Below, in pieces: positions 27,743 through 36,635 of a DNA stretch of 64,000 bases (its first letter is position 1; every line of letters begins with the position of its first letter). This DNA comes from Coriobacteriaceae bacterium (GTDB lineage: Bacteria > Actinomycetota > Coriobacteriia > Coriobacteriales > Coriobacteriaceae). The notes below the pieces were generated by a model, which was not told the DNA's origin, did no database searches, and was given only the letters and a program-made list of their open reading frames with translations. Location of the stretch: the NCBI GenBank assembly GCA_025993015.1, contig DAJPFV010000001.1, positions 2,108,001-2,172,000 of the forward strand, in the 5' to 3' direction. The translations under genes were made by a program, and so were the position numbers.

Positions 27743-28531
27743 ATGGCCAATATGACGAGCTCGGTTTCGGCATCGCAGGTTGCCGGAGAGCTGGCGAGCG
27801 CAACGTTTGAGGAGATCCCCGCCCTCGTGGAGCATTATCGCGAGGACCCGCGCCAGCAGGTGATCAAGGCTTGTGAACGCGCCCTCAAACGCCATGCCAA
27901 AGAGCTTGCCGAGCGCGAGCGCGTCAATGACATGTATGAGCTTATGCATGAGCTTGGCGGCGATGGGGTGGTCGTTGGTGTCGACGAGGTGGGTCGCGGA
28001 TCGGTGGCCGGTCCTTTGACGGTATGCGCCGTCTGTCTTCCTATGGAGCCGCGCGTCTGGGGTATCAACGATTCCAAAAAGCTCACGCCCGCGCGCCGCG
28101 AGTTGCTCTCGGTGAAGATTGCCGAGGTGGCGACGGCGATCGGTTTTTGCCATATCGCGCCTGCGGATATCGACGATATGGGCATGGCCCGCGCCATCCG
28201 CGCTGCCGTTGCGGGCGCCGTGGCCGATACGGGGCTCGAGCCCGATTGCGTGCTTATGGACGGTAACCCCTTGGGCGCCGTTCCCAACGAGCGCGACGTG
28301 GTGAAGGGCGATGCCAAAATCGCCTGTATCGCCGCGGCGTCCATCATGGCCAAGGTCACGCGTGACGAGATGATGGTCGAGTACGACGCCGAGTATCCCG
28401 AGTACCATCTGGCCGAGTCGAAGGGCTATGCGAGCCCCGAGCACATCGAGGCCATTCGCAAACATGGACTTTGTCCGCTGCACCGCGTGAGCTTTTGCGG
28501 AAACTTTCTGCAGACTGAGCGCCTTTTCTAG
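27743..28531 (+). CDS. rnhB: Ribonuclease HII
   Basis: RNase HII removes ribonucleotides from DNA and RNA primers. The 262-residue product has a 70-residue N-terminal extension before the catalytic core, which begins VVVGVDEVGRGSVAGPLTV with the DEVGRGS motif (Asp/Glu about 82-83). Other motifs are INDSKKLTPARRELL, LMDGNP and the C-terminal SKGYASPEHIEAI. ATG 27743 follows AAGGAGGGC; ATG 27725 lies before that site. The gene ends in a strong terminator that isolates it from the yraN-comM-dprA run. Confidence 0.95.
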   Translation: MANMTSSVSASQVAGELASATFEEIPALVEHYREDPRQQVIKACERALKRHAKELAERERVNDMYELMHELGGDGVVVGVDEVGRGSVAGPLTVCAVCLPMEPRVWGINDSKKLTPARRELLSVKIAEVATAIGFCHIAPADIDDMGMARAIRAAVAGAVADTGLEPDCVLMDGNPLGAVPNERDVVKGDAKIACIAAASIMAKVTRDEMMVEYDAEYPEYHLAESKGYASPEHIEAIRKHGLCPLHRVSFCGNFLQTERLF

Positions 28532-28580
28532 GCCAATTGTGGAGACATGGACCTCTGGGGTTTTATAAACCTGCTGGTAG

Positions 28581-28622
28581 CGGGCCGTATGCAACACCAT
28601 TGTTGCGTACGGCCCGTTTTTT
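28581..28622 (+). terminator. rnhB terminator
   Basis: CGGGCCGTATGCAACA pairs with TGTTGCGTACGGCCCG (one G-U pair) around CCAT, followed by six T. The competence-linked motif begins 8 bp later. Confidence 0.9.
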
Positions 28623-28629
28623 GACGGCA

Positions 28630-28649
28630 TTTGGTCAGCTTTTGGTTTG
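28630..28649 (+). promoter_or_regulatory. 20-bp tandem TTTGGT motif, copy 1
   Basis: TTTGGTCAGCTTTTGGTTTG, two TTTGGT half-sites 11 bp apart. It is identical to 59335-59354 upstream of comEA. It starts directly after the rnhB terminator and ends 71 bp before the yraN start. Suggested role: regulator or alternative promoter site for competence genes (inference). Confidence 0.55.
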
Positions 28650-28720
28650 CTTCCGGTACTTACCCGCATGAAAGGTGCCCTCATCATCGGGGCAATGCAG
28701 TGTGCGGGAAAGGAGACCCC

Positions 28721-29206
28721 ATGAGTGCCGCAAGCAAAAAGAGCAAGACGCAGCAGCTCAAGGAGCGTTGGGAAAACGGCGAGCTCGACTCCGGGGCGAT
28801 GACGCCCGAGTTTATCAAGGGACTCAGTCCCCGCGAGCTAGGCATGCTGGGCGAGCTGATCACCATCGACTACTTTAACGAGCGCGGCTACACCTTGCTG
28901 GAGCAGGGCTATCGTTGCACCGAGGGCGAGGCCGATCTGGTGCTGCTCGATGAGCTCGACGATGTCGTGGTGATGGCCGAGGTCAAGACCAGACGCGTTT
29001 CGCTGGATTGCACCACGCGGGTCTTTCCCGAGGAGGCCGTGGACGCCCAAAAGCAACGCCGCTACCGCCGCATCGCAAGTTGCTATCTCATGGAGCATTA
29101 TCCGCTCAAGGCGATTCGCTTCGATGCTGTGGGTGTCACCATCCGCGGCGGGCATATCGCCGAGATCGAGCATCAGTACAACGCGTTCGATTGGCAGGTG
29201 TCGTGA
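28721..29206 (+). CDS. yraN: YraN/UPF0102 family endonuclease-like protein
   Basis: A 161-residue protein of the YraN family, with the PD-(D/E)xK nuclease fold: GELITIDYFNERGYTLLEQ and RCTEGEADLVLLDE, then VVMAEVKTRRV. The usual catalytic set Glu...Asp...Glu-x-Lys is present. The N-terminal 35 residues (KKSKTQQLKERWENGELD) are an extension beyond the family core. ATG 28721 follows GGAAAGGAG. It overlaps comM by one base; yraN-comM-dprA is a recurrent order. The exact role of YraN is not established. Confidence 0.88.
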   Translation: MSAASKKSKTQQLKERWENGELDSGAMTPEFIKGLSPRELGMLGELITIDYFNERGYTLLEQGYRCTEGEADLVLLDELDDVVVMAEVKTRRVSLDCTTRVFPEEAVDAQKQRRYRRIASCYLMEHYPLKAIRFDAVGVTIRGGHIAEIEHQYNAFDWQVS

Positions 29207-30729
29207 TGGCGTTCGAGACGTTTGCCGTTCACGCGGCCTGCATCCGCGGCGTCGAGGCGATTCACGTCACGGTCGAGGTCTCGCTTGCCGGTGGCGTTCC
29301 GGGCATCCAGATGCTCGGCATTCCGAGTATGGAGGTGATGGAGTCACGCGGTCGTATTCGCTGCGCGATGCGCTCCGCCGGGTTCGAGATCCCGCGCTCG
29401 GGCATTACCGTTAACCTGGCACCCGGCGATATCCGCAAGACCGGTAGCGGCTTTGACCTGCCCATCGCCATCGCGGTTCTAGCGGCCGATGAGCAGATTC
29501 CCCGTGACAACCTCGATCGCTGCCTTATCGCAGGTGAGCTTGGTCTGGACGGTACGGTGCTTCCCGTCAAGGGCGAGGTGGCGTTTCAGCTATTGGCTCG
29601 CGACATGGGGCTGTCTTTTATCGCCGGCAGGTCCGACCAGCATGTGCCACTCGCGGGCGTAGATTGCGGCTTTATCGACCATCTGTCTCAGCTTGCTCAC
29701 GGCATGGGCGATGCCGCACGACACTACTTGGATTCCGAGGGTGTCGAGGCGACCTTTGAGCCCGAGCTCGACTATGCAGACGTGCTGGGGCAGGAAGTCG
29801 CTAAACGCGGCATGGCGCTTGCGGCGGCAGGAGAACTCGGCTTGCTCATGATCGGGTCTCCGGGATCGGGCAAGACGATGCTCGCACGCCGTATGACCGG
29901 CATCCTGCCCGAGCTTTCCGTTGAGGATCAGCAGGAGGCACTGTGCATCCATTCGGTTTTGGGTGAGAACATTGATGGCTTGTTGGCGGGGCACCGCCCC
30001 TTCCGCAGTCCCCACCACAGTATTTCGACCGCAGGCCTTATCGGCGGCGGGCGCCCGGTGCACCCGGGTGAGATCAGCCTTGCTCATGGCGGCGTGCTCT
30101 TTTTGGACGAGCTTGCCGAGTTTCCCACTGGCGTGCTGCAGACGCTGCGTCAGCCCATCGAGCGCGGCTACGTGAGGATCGTACGCGTCGACGGGGCTTT
30201 TACCTTCCCGTCGCGCTTTCAGCTGCTGGCTGCGAGCAATCCCTGCCCCTGCGGCTTTTTGGGCGATCGCGAGGTGCCGTGTCGCTGCTCGGCGGCGATG
30301 GTCGAGCGCTATCGGTCTAAACTGCGCGGTCCTTTGGCCGACCGTATCGACATGATGATCGATGTGACCCGTCCCGACCCTCAAGTGATTATCGAGGGTG
30401 CGGAGGGCATGTCGTCGGCCGAGTTACGTGACTACGTTGTGCGCGGTCGCGCCTTTCGCGCTTGGCGCGAATCCCGCATGGACGATGCGGATGCCGAGGC
30501 CGAGGATGACGAGACTCGGTCCATTGACGGCGTCGTTTCGACCTTTGAGCTCGATGATGCGGCGGAGAAGTGTGTGCTCGGCCTGTCGAAGCGCACGCAT
30601 CTCACAGGGCGTGGCATCGTGCGCCTTGTTCGCATTGCGCGCACGATCGCAGATGTCGCCGAGAGCGAGCAGGTGACGCAGGACCACGTGCTCGAGGCGG
30701 CGATGTACCAGGGAAGGAGGGACCAATGA
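29206..30729 (+). CDS. comM: ComM/YifB-type Mg-chelatase-like AAA+ ATPase
   Basis: A 507-residue AAA+ helicase family protein; ComM promotes branch migration during integration of transformed DNA. The N-terminal ChlI-like domain begins GVEAIHVTVEVSLAGGVPG and includes NLAPGDIRKTGSGFDLPIA. The ATPase core has Walker A GSPGSGKTML (about 218-227), Walker B VLFLDELAEF, and AASNPCPCGFLGD. The C-terminal Mg-chelatase domain (LSKRTHLTGRGIVRLVRIAR) is intact. The start ATG 29206 shares one base with the yraN stop (TGATG). dprA overlaps its end by 4 bp. Confidence 0.93.
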   Translation: MAFETFAVHAACIRGVEAIHVTVEVSLAGGVPGIQMLGIPSMEVMESRGRIRCAMRSAGFEIPRSGITVNLAPGDIRKTGSGFDLPIAIAVLAADEQIPRDNLDRCLIAGELGLDGTVLPVKGEVAFQLLARDMGLSFIAGRSDQHVPLAGVDCGFIDHLSQLAHGMGDAARHYLDSEGVEATFEPELDYADVLGQEVAKRGMALAAAGELGLLMIGSPGSGKTMLARRMTGILPELSVEDQQEALCIHSVLGENIDGLLAGHRPFRSPHHSISTAGLIGGGRPVHPGEISLAHGGVLFLDELAEFPTGVLQTLRQPIERGYVRIVRVDGAFTFPSRFQLLAASNPCPCGFLGDREVPCRCSAAMVERYRSKLRGPLADRIDMMIDVTRPDPQVIIEGAEGMSSAELRDYVVRGRAFRAWRESRMDDADAEAEDDETRSIDGVVSTFELDDAAEKCVLGLSKRTHLTGRGIVRLVRIARTIADVAESEQVTQDHVLEAAMYQGRRDQ

Positions 30730-31661
30730 TGGCTGAGGGGACCTTCGAGCTGCATCCAGGTGACGCGTTGTATCCCGAGGCCGTTTTGGAGCTTTCTGAT
30801 GTACCTCAGACGCTCTATGTGCGCGGCAACCCCGAGGCGCTTTCGACGCCCGCGCTCTCCATCATCGGTGCGCGAAAGGCCTCGCCGTATGGTCTTGCCG
30901 TGGCAGAGCTTGCGGCGAAGGTGGCGGTTGAGGCGGGAGTGACGGTAGTTTCGGGCGGTGCGGTCGGTTGTGACCAGGCCTCGGGTTGGGCTGCGGTCAA
31001 CGCCGGCGGCAAACACGTCGTGGTGCTGGGGACGGGCGCCGACGTGGTCTATCCGCGCTCGAGCGCGGGGCTTATTACGCGCACGCTCGATACGGGCGGC
31101 GCGGTCGTGTCGATCTCTCCGTGGGGCATGGGTCCGCGCAAGTTTGCCTTTCCGCGTCGCAATCGCGTGATCGCGGCCCTGTCGCAAGCCCTCTTTGTTT
31201 CCGAGGCGGGTATGCCTTCCGGGACGTTTTCTACAGCCGAGGCTGCTATGGATTTGGGGCGCGAACTTCTTGCCGTGCCGGGGTCGATCCTATCGCCCGA
31301 GTCGCGTGGCACGAATTACCTCATTGCGAACGGTGCCTGCTGCATTGTCGACGAGGAGTCCATCGAGATGGCTATCTCTCGCATATACGGCACCCTGCGC
31401 TACTCGCGCCCCGATGCTCCCGGCATTGCCGACCTGAATCCAACACAGCAGACCGTGATGCATGCGCTCATCGCCTCTCCGCTCAAGGTCGACGACATCG
31501 CGGCGCTCGTCTCACTCGATGCTGTCGGCGTACTCAAACTCTTGGGTTCGCTTGAACTCGAGGGCCTTATCGAGCGCATGATGGATGGAAGGTATGCGCC
31601 CTCCAAGTTTGCCCTTCACGCCCAGACGCCCTTCGGTCACAATGGAAAACGTGTCAATTAG
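30726..31661 (+). CDS. dprA: DNA processing protein DprA
   Basis: DprA binds incoming single-stranded DNA and loads RecA during natural transformation. The 311-residue product has the Rossmann-like core with LSIIGARKASPYGLAVA, VVLGTGADVVYP and FPRRNRVIAALSQALFVSEA, then LLAVPGSILSPESRGTNYLI, and a winged-helix C-terminus (HALIASPLKVDDIAALVSL). The canonical SGxARGID motif is replaced by SGGAVGCDQAS, keeping the Gly and Asp. The N-terminal SAM-like domain is short. ATG 30726 follows GGAAGGAGG and overlaps the comM stop. Confidence 0.92.
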   Translation: MMAEGTFELHPGDALYPEAVLELSDVPQTLYVRGNPEALSTPALSIIGARKASPYGLAVAELAAKVAVEAGVTVVSGGAVGCDQASGWAAVNAGGKHVVVLGTGADVVYPRSSAGLITRTLDTGGAVVSISPWGMGPRKFAFPRRNRVIAALSQALFVSEAGMPSGTFSTAEAAMDLGRELLAVPGSILSPESRGTNYLIANGACCIVDEESIEMAISRIYGTLRYSRPDAPGIADLNPTQQTVMHALIASPLKVDDIAALVSLDAVGVLKLLGSLELEGLIERMMDGRYAPSKFALHAQTPFGHNGKRVN

Positions 31662-31675
31662 AAAGGTGTTTGCAG

Positions 31676-33013
31676 ATGCAGTTCGATCAGGTGACGGTTA
31701 TCGGTGGCGGTCTGGCGGGTTCGGAATGCGCGATCCAGCTGGCAGACCGCGGGTTTGCCGTAAAGCTGTGCGAGATGCGCCCCCAGGTGAGCTCCCCGGC
31801 TCACCATACCGATCACCTGGCAGAGCTCGTCTGCTCCAATTCGTTTAAGTCGACCCGTCCGGATTCCGCGGCTGGTTTGTTGAAGGCCGAGCTTGAGCGC
31901 ATGGGTTCAGTCCTGCTCGACTGCGCCCATCGCGCTGCTGTTCCCGCTGGTGGCGCCCTGGCGGTCGACCGTGTTACATTCTCCGAGCTCGTCGAGGCTG
32001 AGGTTGCCGCCCGCCCCAATATCGAGGTCGTTCACGGCGAGGTCACCCAGATCCCCGAGGGCCACGTGGTCATTGCCGCGGGCCCGCTGTGTTCACCGGC
32101 GCTGAGCGAAGAGGTCATGAAGCTCGTCGGTGGCGACGCCCTTGCGTTCTTCGATGCCGCGGCGCCGATCGTCGATGCCTCCACGCTCGATATGGACGTG
32201 CTGTTTTCGCAGTCGCGCTACGAGGAGCAGGGGAGCGGCGACTATCTCAACGCTCCGCTCAACAAGGAGGAGTACGAGGCCTTTATCGAGGCGCTCACCA
32301 CGGCCGACCGCGTGTTGCTCAAGGACTTTGAGGGCGGCGATCTGTTCCAGGCCTGCCAGCCCGCCGAGGAGGTCGCGCGCACCGGCAAGGACGCCATTCG
32401 CTTTGGCGCCATGAAGCCCGTCGGCCTCACCGACCCGCGTACCGGACGTCGCCCTTGGGCGGCGATTCAGCTGCGTGCCGAGAACAAGGAGAAGACCGCC
32501 TATAACCTGGTGGGCTTCCAGACCAACCTGACCTTTGGCGAGCAGAAGCGCGTCTTCCATATGGTGCCGGGCCTGGAGAACGCTGAGTTCTTCCGCTACG
32601 GTGTCATGCACCGCAATACCTTTGTCGACGCCCCGCACGTGCTCGATGGCACCTTTGCCGTGCCCGGTACCGGCGTGCGCCTGGCCGGTCAGATCACCGG
32701 CACCGAGGGGTACATGGAAGCCGTGGCGACCGGTCTGCTCGCGGCGCTCAACACCTATGCAGAGGCTATCGGCGCCGATTCCGTCGAGTTGCCCCGCGTG
32801 GGCGCCCTGGGTGCGCTCGTGGGCTATGCGACCGATCCTGCCACCGTGGGCTATCAGCCCATGCATGTCAACTTTGGCCTGGTGCCGCCGCTCGAGGACG
32901 GTAAGCGCCGCAGCAAGCGCGACCGCTATCAGGCCTATGCGGACCGTGCGCTCGAGGCCCTCGATGCCTACTTGGCCACGCGTTCCGACTTGTTTGGAGG
33001 CGACCGGTCATAG
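31676..33013 (+). CDS. trmFO: Methylenetetrahydrofolate-tRNA-(uracil-5-)-methyltransferase TrmFO
   Basis: TrmFO makes ribothymidine at tRNA position 54 using methylene-THF and FAD. The 445-residue product has the FAD dinucleotide fold VIGGGLAGSECAIQLADRG (about 7-25), LVCSNSFKSTRPDSAAGLL, and the C-terminal PGTGVRLAGQITGTEGYMEA. ATG 31676 is 7 bp after AAAGGTG, better placed than TTG 31670. The next gene, a Xer recombinase, begins at or just after the stop; trmFO-xer is a common pair in Gram-positives. Confidence 0.95.
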   Translation: MQFDQVTVIGGGLAGSECAIQLADRGFAVKLCEMRPQVSSPAHHTDHLAELVCSNSFKSTRPDSAAGLLKAELERMGSVLLDCAHRAAVPAGGALAVDRVTFSELVEAEVAARPNIEVVHGEVTQIPEGHVVIAAGPLCSPALSEEVMKLVGGDALAFFDAAAPIVDASTLDMDVLFSQSRYEEQGSGDYLNAPLNKEEYEAFIEALTTADRVLLKDFEGGDLFQACQPAEEVARTGKDAIRFGAMKPVGLTDPRTGRRPWAAIQLRAENKEKTAYNLVGFQTNLTFGEQKRVFHMVPGLENAEFFRYGVMHRNTFVDAPHVLDGTFAVPGTGVRLAGQITGTEGYMEAVATGLLAALNTYAEAIGADSVELPRVGALGALVGYATDPATVGYQPMHVNFGLVPPLEDGKRRSKRDRYQAYADRALEALDAYLATRSDLFGGDRS

Positions 33014-33930
33014 CCTTTGACCTGTACGACACCGTCGACTCTTTTATCGCCTATATCGCACGCGTTGAGGGGCTTTCTCCCAACACGGTGACGGCCTATG
33101 GCTCGAGACTGGAGCGCTTTGCTGCCTGGTGCGAGCGCGAGGATATTGATGCTTTCGCTGCCGACGTGCGCACCATTCGTCGCTATCTTGCTGAGCTTTC
33201 GCGTGAGCAGGTGGCTCCCCGAACGCTTGCGGCGCACCTGTCGGCTATCCGATCTCTCTATCGCTGGATGGCTGCCGAGGGGATTGTCGAGGGCGATGCG
33301 GTCTCGGCGATCGCGTCGCCCAAGCTGCCGCGTGACCTGCCGGGCGTCCTTACGACCCAGCAGGTCGAGGCGCTGCTCAAGACGCCTGATACCTCAACAC
33401 CCGCGGGACTGCGCGATGCGGCGATGCTCGAGTTGCTCTATGCCTCGGGTGCCCGCATCTCAGAGCTTGCGGCGCTCAATGTGGAATCCATCTCATGGTC
33501 CGAGCGCACGCTGCGCCTGTGGGGCAAGGGGAGCAAGGAGCGTATCGTCCCTCTGTATCGTCGTGCGCTCGATGTGACGCGTCTCTATATTGAAGAGGGG
33601 AGGCCGGAGTTGCTCGCTCGGGCAAAGCGCCGCGACCTCGCTACCGGGCCGCATCCGCTGCTTATATCGGCGCGCGGCAATCGCATGAGCGCCGCGATGC
33701 TCCGGCGGCGGTTCCATGCGCTGGCGACGCTCGCCGGCATTCCGGCTGACATCGCCCCGCATGCGATGCGCCATACCTTTGCGACCGACTTGCTCGAGGG
33801 CGGTGCGGACCTGCGCTCGGTTCAAGAGCTGCTAGGTCATGCGAGCCTGTCCACGACGCAGATCTACACGCATCTCACACCCGATCGGCTTAAACGTGCC
33901 GTGGCTCAAGCCCATCCCCGCGGCGAATAG
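33010..33930 (+). CDS. Tyrosine recombinase of the XerC/XerD family
   Basis: Site-specific recombinase, probably for chromosome dimer resolution. The catalytic residues are all visible: Arg in GARISELAALNVE, Lys in GKGSKERIVPL, HxxR in PHAMRHTFATDLLEGGA, His in LLGHASLSTTQIYTHLT with the nucleophile Tyr. The N-terminal core-binding domain (DSFIAYIARVEGLSPNTVTA) begins upstream of the first ATG/GTG/TTG in frame, GTG 33088. The only well-placed Shine-Dalgarno (TTGGAGG ending 33000) points to ATA at 33010, overlapping the trmFO stop; CTG 33022 is the other option. The start is therefore uncertain. Whether it is XerC or XerD cannot be settled here. Confidence 0.88.
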   Translation: MAFDLYDTVDSFIAYIARVEGLSPNTVTAYGSRLERFAAWCEREDIDAFAADVRTIRRYLAELSREQVAPRTLAAHLSAIRSLYRWMAAEGIVEGDAVSAIASPKLPRDLPGVLTTQQVEALLKTPDTSTPAGLRDAAMLELLYASGARISELAALNVESISWSERTLRLWGKGSKERIVPLYRRALDVTRLYIEEGRPELLARAKRRDLATGPHPLLISARGNRMSAAMLRRRFHALATLAGIPADIAPHAMRHTFATDLLEGGADLRSVQELLGHASLSTTQIYTHLTPDRLKRAVAQAHPRGE

Positions 33931-33979
33931 TGGCTGGGACGTCCCGCGCCGCACTCAGGTGTGTGGTTTTGATTGCGGG

Positions 33980-34008
33980 TTGGCAGGAAGAGGCATTCCT
34001 GCTATCAT
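33980..34008 (+). promoter_or_regulatory. rpsB promoter
   Basis: TTGGCA at 33980-33985 and TATCAT at 34003-34008, spacer 17 bp, with TGC before the -10. This gives a leader of about 135 nt before rpsB, long enough for autogenous control by S2. Confidence 0.72.
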
Positions 34009-34149
34009 TTATCGGGTTGCTTCACGGCAACATGTTTTTATCACGCACGCGCGGCTACTTCATACCGTGGTGCCCGGGCTTTGGTAGCACATGTCCGGGT
34101 TGGTTTTGGAGGATGACCCCGCGCGGAGGCAAACCACAGGAGGTTTAAC

Positions 34150-34878
34150 ATGGCTACCAAGATTAATATCCGCACCCTGCTCGAGGCCGGCTGCCACTTC
34201 GGTCACCAGACCCGTCGCTGGAACCCCAAGATGAAGCCGTTCATCTTCGGTGAGCGCAACGGCATCTACATCCTCGACCTCAAGCAGACCATCCTCGACG
34301 CCGACCAGGCCTACACCTTCGTCAAGAACGTCGCCAAGGGTGGCAACGTGCTGTTCGTCGGCACCAAGAAGCAGGCTCAGGAGGCCGTCAAGAACGCCGC
34401 TGAGCGCGCCAACATGCCTTACATCAACCAGCGTTGGCTCGGCGGTATGCTGACCAACTTCGTCACCATCCGCTCCCGCATCAACCGCATGGAGGAGCTC
34501 GAGGCCATGGTCGAGGACGGCCGCATGGCAGTGCTCCCCAAGAAGGAGCAGGCTGTTCTGGGCAAGGAGCTCACCAAGCTCCAGACCAACCTCGGTGGCG
34601 CCCGCGACATGAAGGGTCTGCCCCAGGCTCTCTTCGTTATCGACACCAAGCGCGAGGAGAACGCTATCAAGGAGGCTCAGCGCCTGAACATCCCCGTCGT
34701 CGCTCTGATCGACACCAACTCCGATCCCGACGAGGTCGAGTACGGCATCCCCTGCAACGATGACGCTATCTCCGCTGTCACCCTTATGTGCGAGCTCATG
34801 GCTGACGCCTGCCTCGCTGGCTCCGGCAAGGAGCAGGTCTCCGAGGCCGAGATGGCCGCTGAGCCCAAGGCCGAGTAA
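34150..34878 (+). CDS. rpsB: 30S ribosomal protein S2
   Basis: S2 binds at the back of the small subunit between head and body. The 242-residue product has [20 protein letters not shown], the coiled-coil insertion ([20 protein letters not shown]) and [23 protein letters not shown] 34150 follows CAGGAGG. tsf follows after 45 bp; rpsB-tsf is nearly universal. Confidence 0.97.
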   Translation: MATKINIRTLLEAGCHFGHQTRRWNPKMKPFIFGERNGIYILDLKQTILDADQAYTFVKNVAKGGNVLFVGTKKQAQEAVKNAAERANMPYINQRWLGGMLTNFVTIRSRINRMEELEAMVEDGRMAVLPKKEQAVLGKELTKLQTNLGGARDMKGLPQALFVIDTKREENAIKEAQRLNIPVVALIDTNSDPDEVEYGIPCNDDAISAVTLMCELMADACLAGSGKEQVSEAEMAAEPKAE

Positions 34879-34923
34879 ATCAGTCTTAGTTAATTCTTTT
34901 TCATCTCTTTGAAAGGAACCACA

Positions 34924-35793
34924 ATGGCCCAGATTACCGCCGCTATGGTCAAGCAGCTCCGCGAGATGACCGACTCCCCGATGATGGAGTGCAAGAAGGC
35001 TCTCGTCGAGGCTGACGGCGACATGGACGCCGCTGTCGACGTTCTGCGCAAGAATGGCCTCGCCAAGGCTGCCAAGAAGGCTGGCCGTGAGACCAACGAG
35101 GGCGCTGTCGCCGCGTTCGTCTCCGAGGACGGCAAGACCGGCGCGCTGCTCGAGCTCTCCTGCGAGACCGACTTCGTCGGCTCCAACGCCAAGTTCACTG
35201 GCTTTGCTTCCAAGGTCGCTGAGGTTGTCGCTACCACCGAGCCTGCTGACGTCGACGCTCTGCTCGAGAAGCCGATGGGCGAGGAGACCGTTTCCTCCGA
35301 GCTCACCGAGATGATTCACATCATGGGCGAGAACATGAAGATCTCCCGTTTCGCCGCCCGCAAGGCTGAGAACGGCGCTCTCGCTTCTTACATCCACATG
35401 GGTGGTAAGATCGGCGTTCTCGTTGAGTTCGCTTTCGAGAAGGCCGAGACCGCTCAGGCTGAGTCCTTCAAGACCTTTGCTCACGACGTTGCCCTTCAGG
35501 TTGCCGCCGTCGCCCCGATCTGCGCTACCCGCGATCAGGTTCCGGCTGAGACCGTCGAGCACGAGAAGCAGATCTACATGGCTCAGGCTGCCGAGTCCGG
35601 CAAGCCCGAGGCTATCCAGGAGAAGATGGCTGTTGGCCGTCTTGAGAAGTTCTACAAGCAGTCCGTGCTCACCGAGCAGGAGTTCATCAAGGACAGCTCC
35701 CTCACCATCAAGAAGTACGCTGAGCAGGTCTCCAAGGAGCTCGGTGACACCATTACCGTCGTTGCCTTTGACCGTCTGGTCCGTGGCGAGTAA
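34924..35793 (+). CDS. tsf: Elongation factor Ts
   Basis: EF-Ts exchanges GDP on EF-Tu. The 289-residue product begins AQITAAMVKQLREMTDSPM with the TDxPMMECKKAL motif and includes ELSCETDFVGSNAKFTGFA and IHMGGKIGVLVEF. ATG 34924 is preferred since AAAGGAACC precedes it; TTG 34909 lies before that site. It ends at a strong terminator. Confidence 0.97.
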   Translation: MAQITAAMVKQLREMTDSPMMECKKALVEADGDMDAAVDVLRKNGLAKAAKKAGRETNEGAVAAFVSEDGKTGALLELSCETDFVGSNAKFTGFASKVAEVVATTEPADVDALLEKPMGEETVSSELTEMIHIMGENMKISRFAARKAENGALASYIHMGGKIGVLVEFAFEKAETAQAESFKTFAHDVALQVAAVAPICATRDQVPAETVEHEKQIYMAQAAESGKPEAIQEKMAVGRLEKFYKQSVLTEQEFIKDSSLTIKKYAEQVSKELGDTITVVAFDRLVRGE

Positions 35794-35816
35794 ATAAGCT
35801 CTTGTAGCTGGTAATG

Positions 35817-35852
35817 AGCAGGCTGTGGGTTTTACTCACAGCCTGCTTTTTC
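35817..35852 (+). terminator. rpsB-tsf terminator
   Basis: AGCAGGCTGTG and CACAGCCTGCT form an 11-bp perfect stem with a 9-base loop, followed by TTTTTC. Confidence 0.9.
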
Positions 35853-35910
35853 ATGGCTCCCCGTTAAGCCTTTGATATTATGTTATGAGTCTAATTAAAG
35901 GAGGATCGCT

Positions 35911-36633
35911 TTGTCCGACAACCGATATAAACGCGTGCTTCTGAAGCTCTCCGGTGAAGCGCTGATGGGCGATGGCAACTACGGCATCGACCCCAAGGTT
36001 ACCGATCATCTTGCCAAGCAGGTCAAGGAGCTGCTCGCCGTTGGTCATGAGGTCGGCGTCGTTGTCGGCGGCGGCAATATTTTCCGCGGCATGGCCGGCG
36101 CCGCCGGTGGTATGGACCGCGCCCAGGCCGATTACATGGGCATGCTCGCTACCGTTATGAACGCGCTTGCCCTGCAGGATGCCTTCGAGCACAACGATGT
36201 TCCCTGCCGCGTGATGAGCGCTATCCAGATGAATGAGATCTGCGAGCCCTATATTCGCCGTCGCGCCATCAACCACCTTTCCAAGGGCAACGTCGTTATC
36301 TTTGCCGCCGGATCGGGTAATCCGTACTTTACGACTGACACCGCCGCGGCCCTTCGCGCCTGCGAGATCGGTGCCGAGATTCTCATTAAAGCCACCAAGG
36401 TTGATGGCATCTACGACAAGGATCCCTTCAAGTGCGCCGACGCCGTCCGCTTTGACAAGATCACCTATCATGAGGTGCTCGTTCGCGGCCTGCAGGTTAT
36501 GGATTCCACGGCTACGGCTCTTTGCCAGGACAACCGTATGCCCATTTTGGTCCTCAACATCGATGGCGAGGACACCGTCAAGCGCGCGCTCGCGGGTGAG
36601 CCCGTCGGCACGCTCGTCTATCAGGAGGATTAA
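35911..36633 (+). CDS. pyrH: UMP kinase
   Basis: PyrH phosphorylates UMP to UDP. The 240-residue amino-acid-kinase-fold product has [19 protein letters not shown] at the start, [30 protein letters not shown], and [19 protein letters not shown]. The start is TTG 35911 after AAAGGAGGATCG. It opens a long run: frr, uppS, cdsA, dxr, rseP, ispG, proS, all with gaps of at most about 25 bp. Confidence 0.96.
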   Translation: MSDNRYKRVLLKLSGEALMGDGNYGIDPKVTDHLAKQVKELLAVGHEVGVVVGGGNIFRGMAGAAGGMDRAQADYMGMLATVMNALALQDAFEHNDVPCRVMSAIQMNEICEPYIRRRAINHLSKGNVVIFAAGSGNPYFTTDTAAALRACEIGAEILIKATKVDGIYDKDPFKCADAVRFDKITYHEVLVRGLQVMDSTATALCQDNRMPILVLNIDGEDTVKRALAGEPVGTLVYQED

Positions 36634-36635
36634 GC

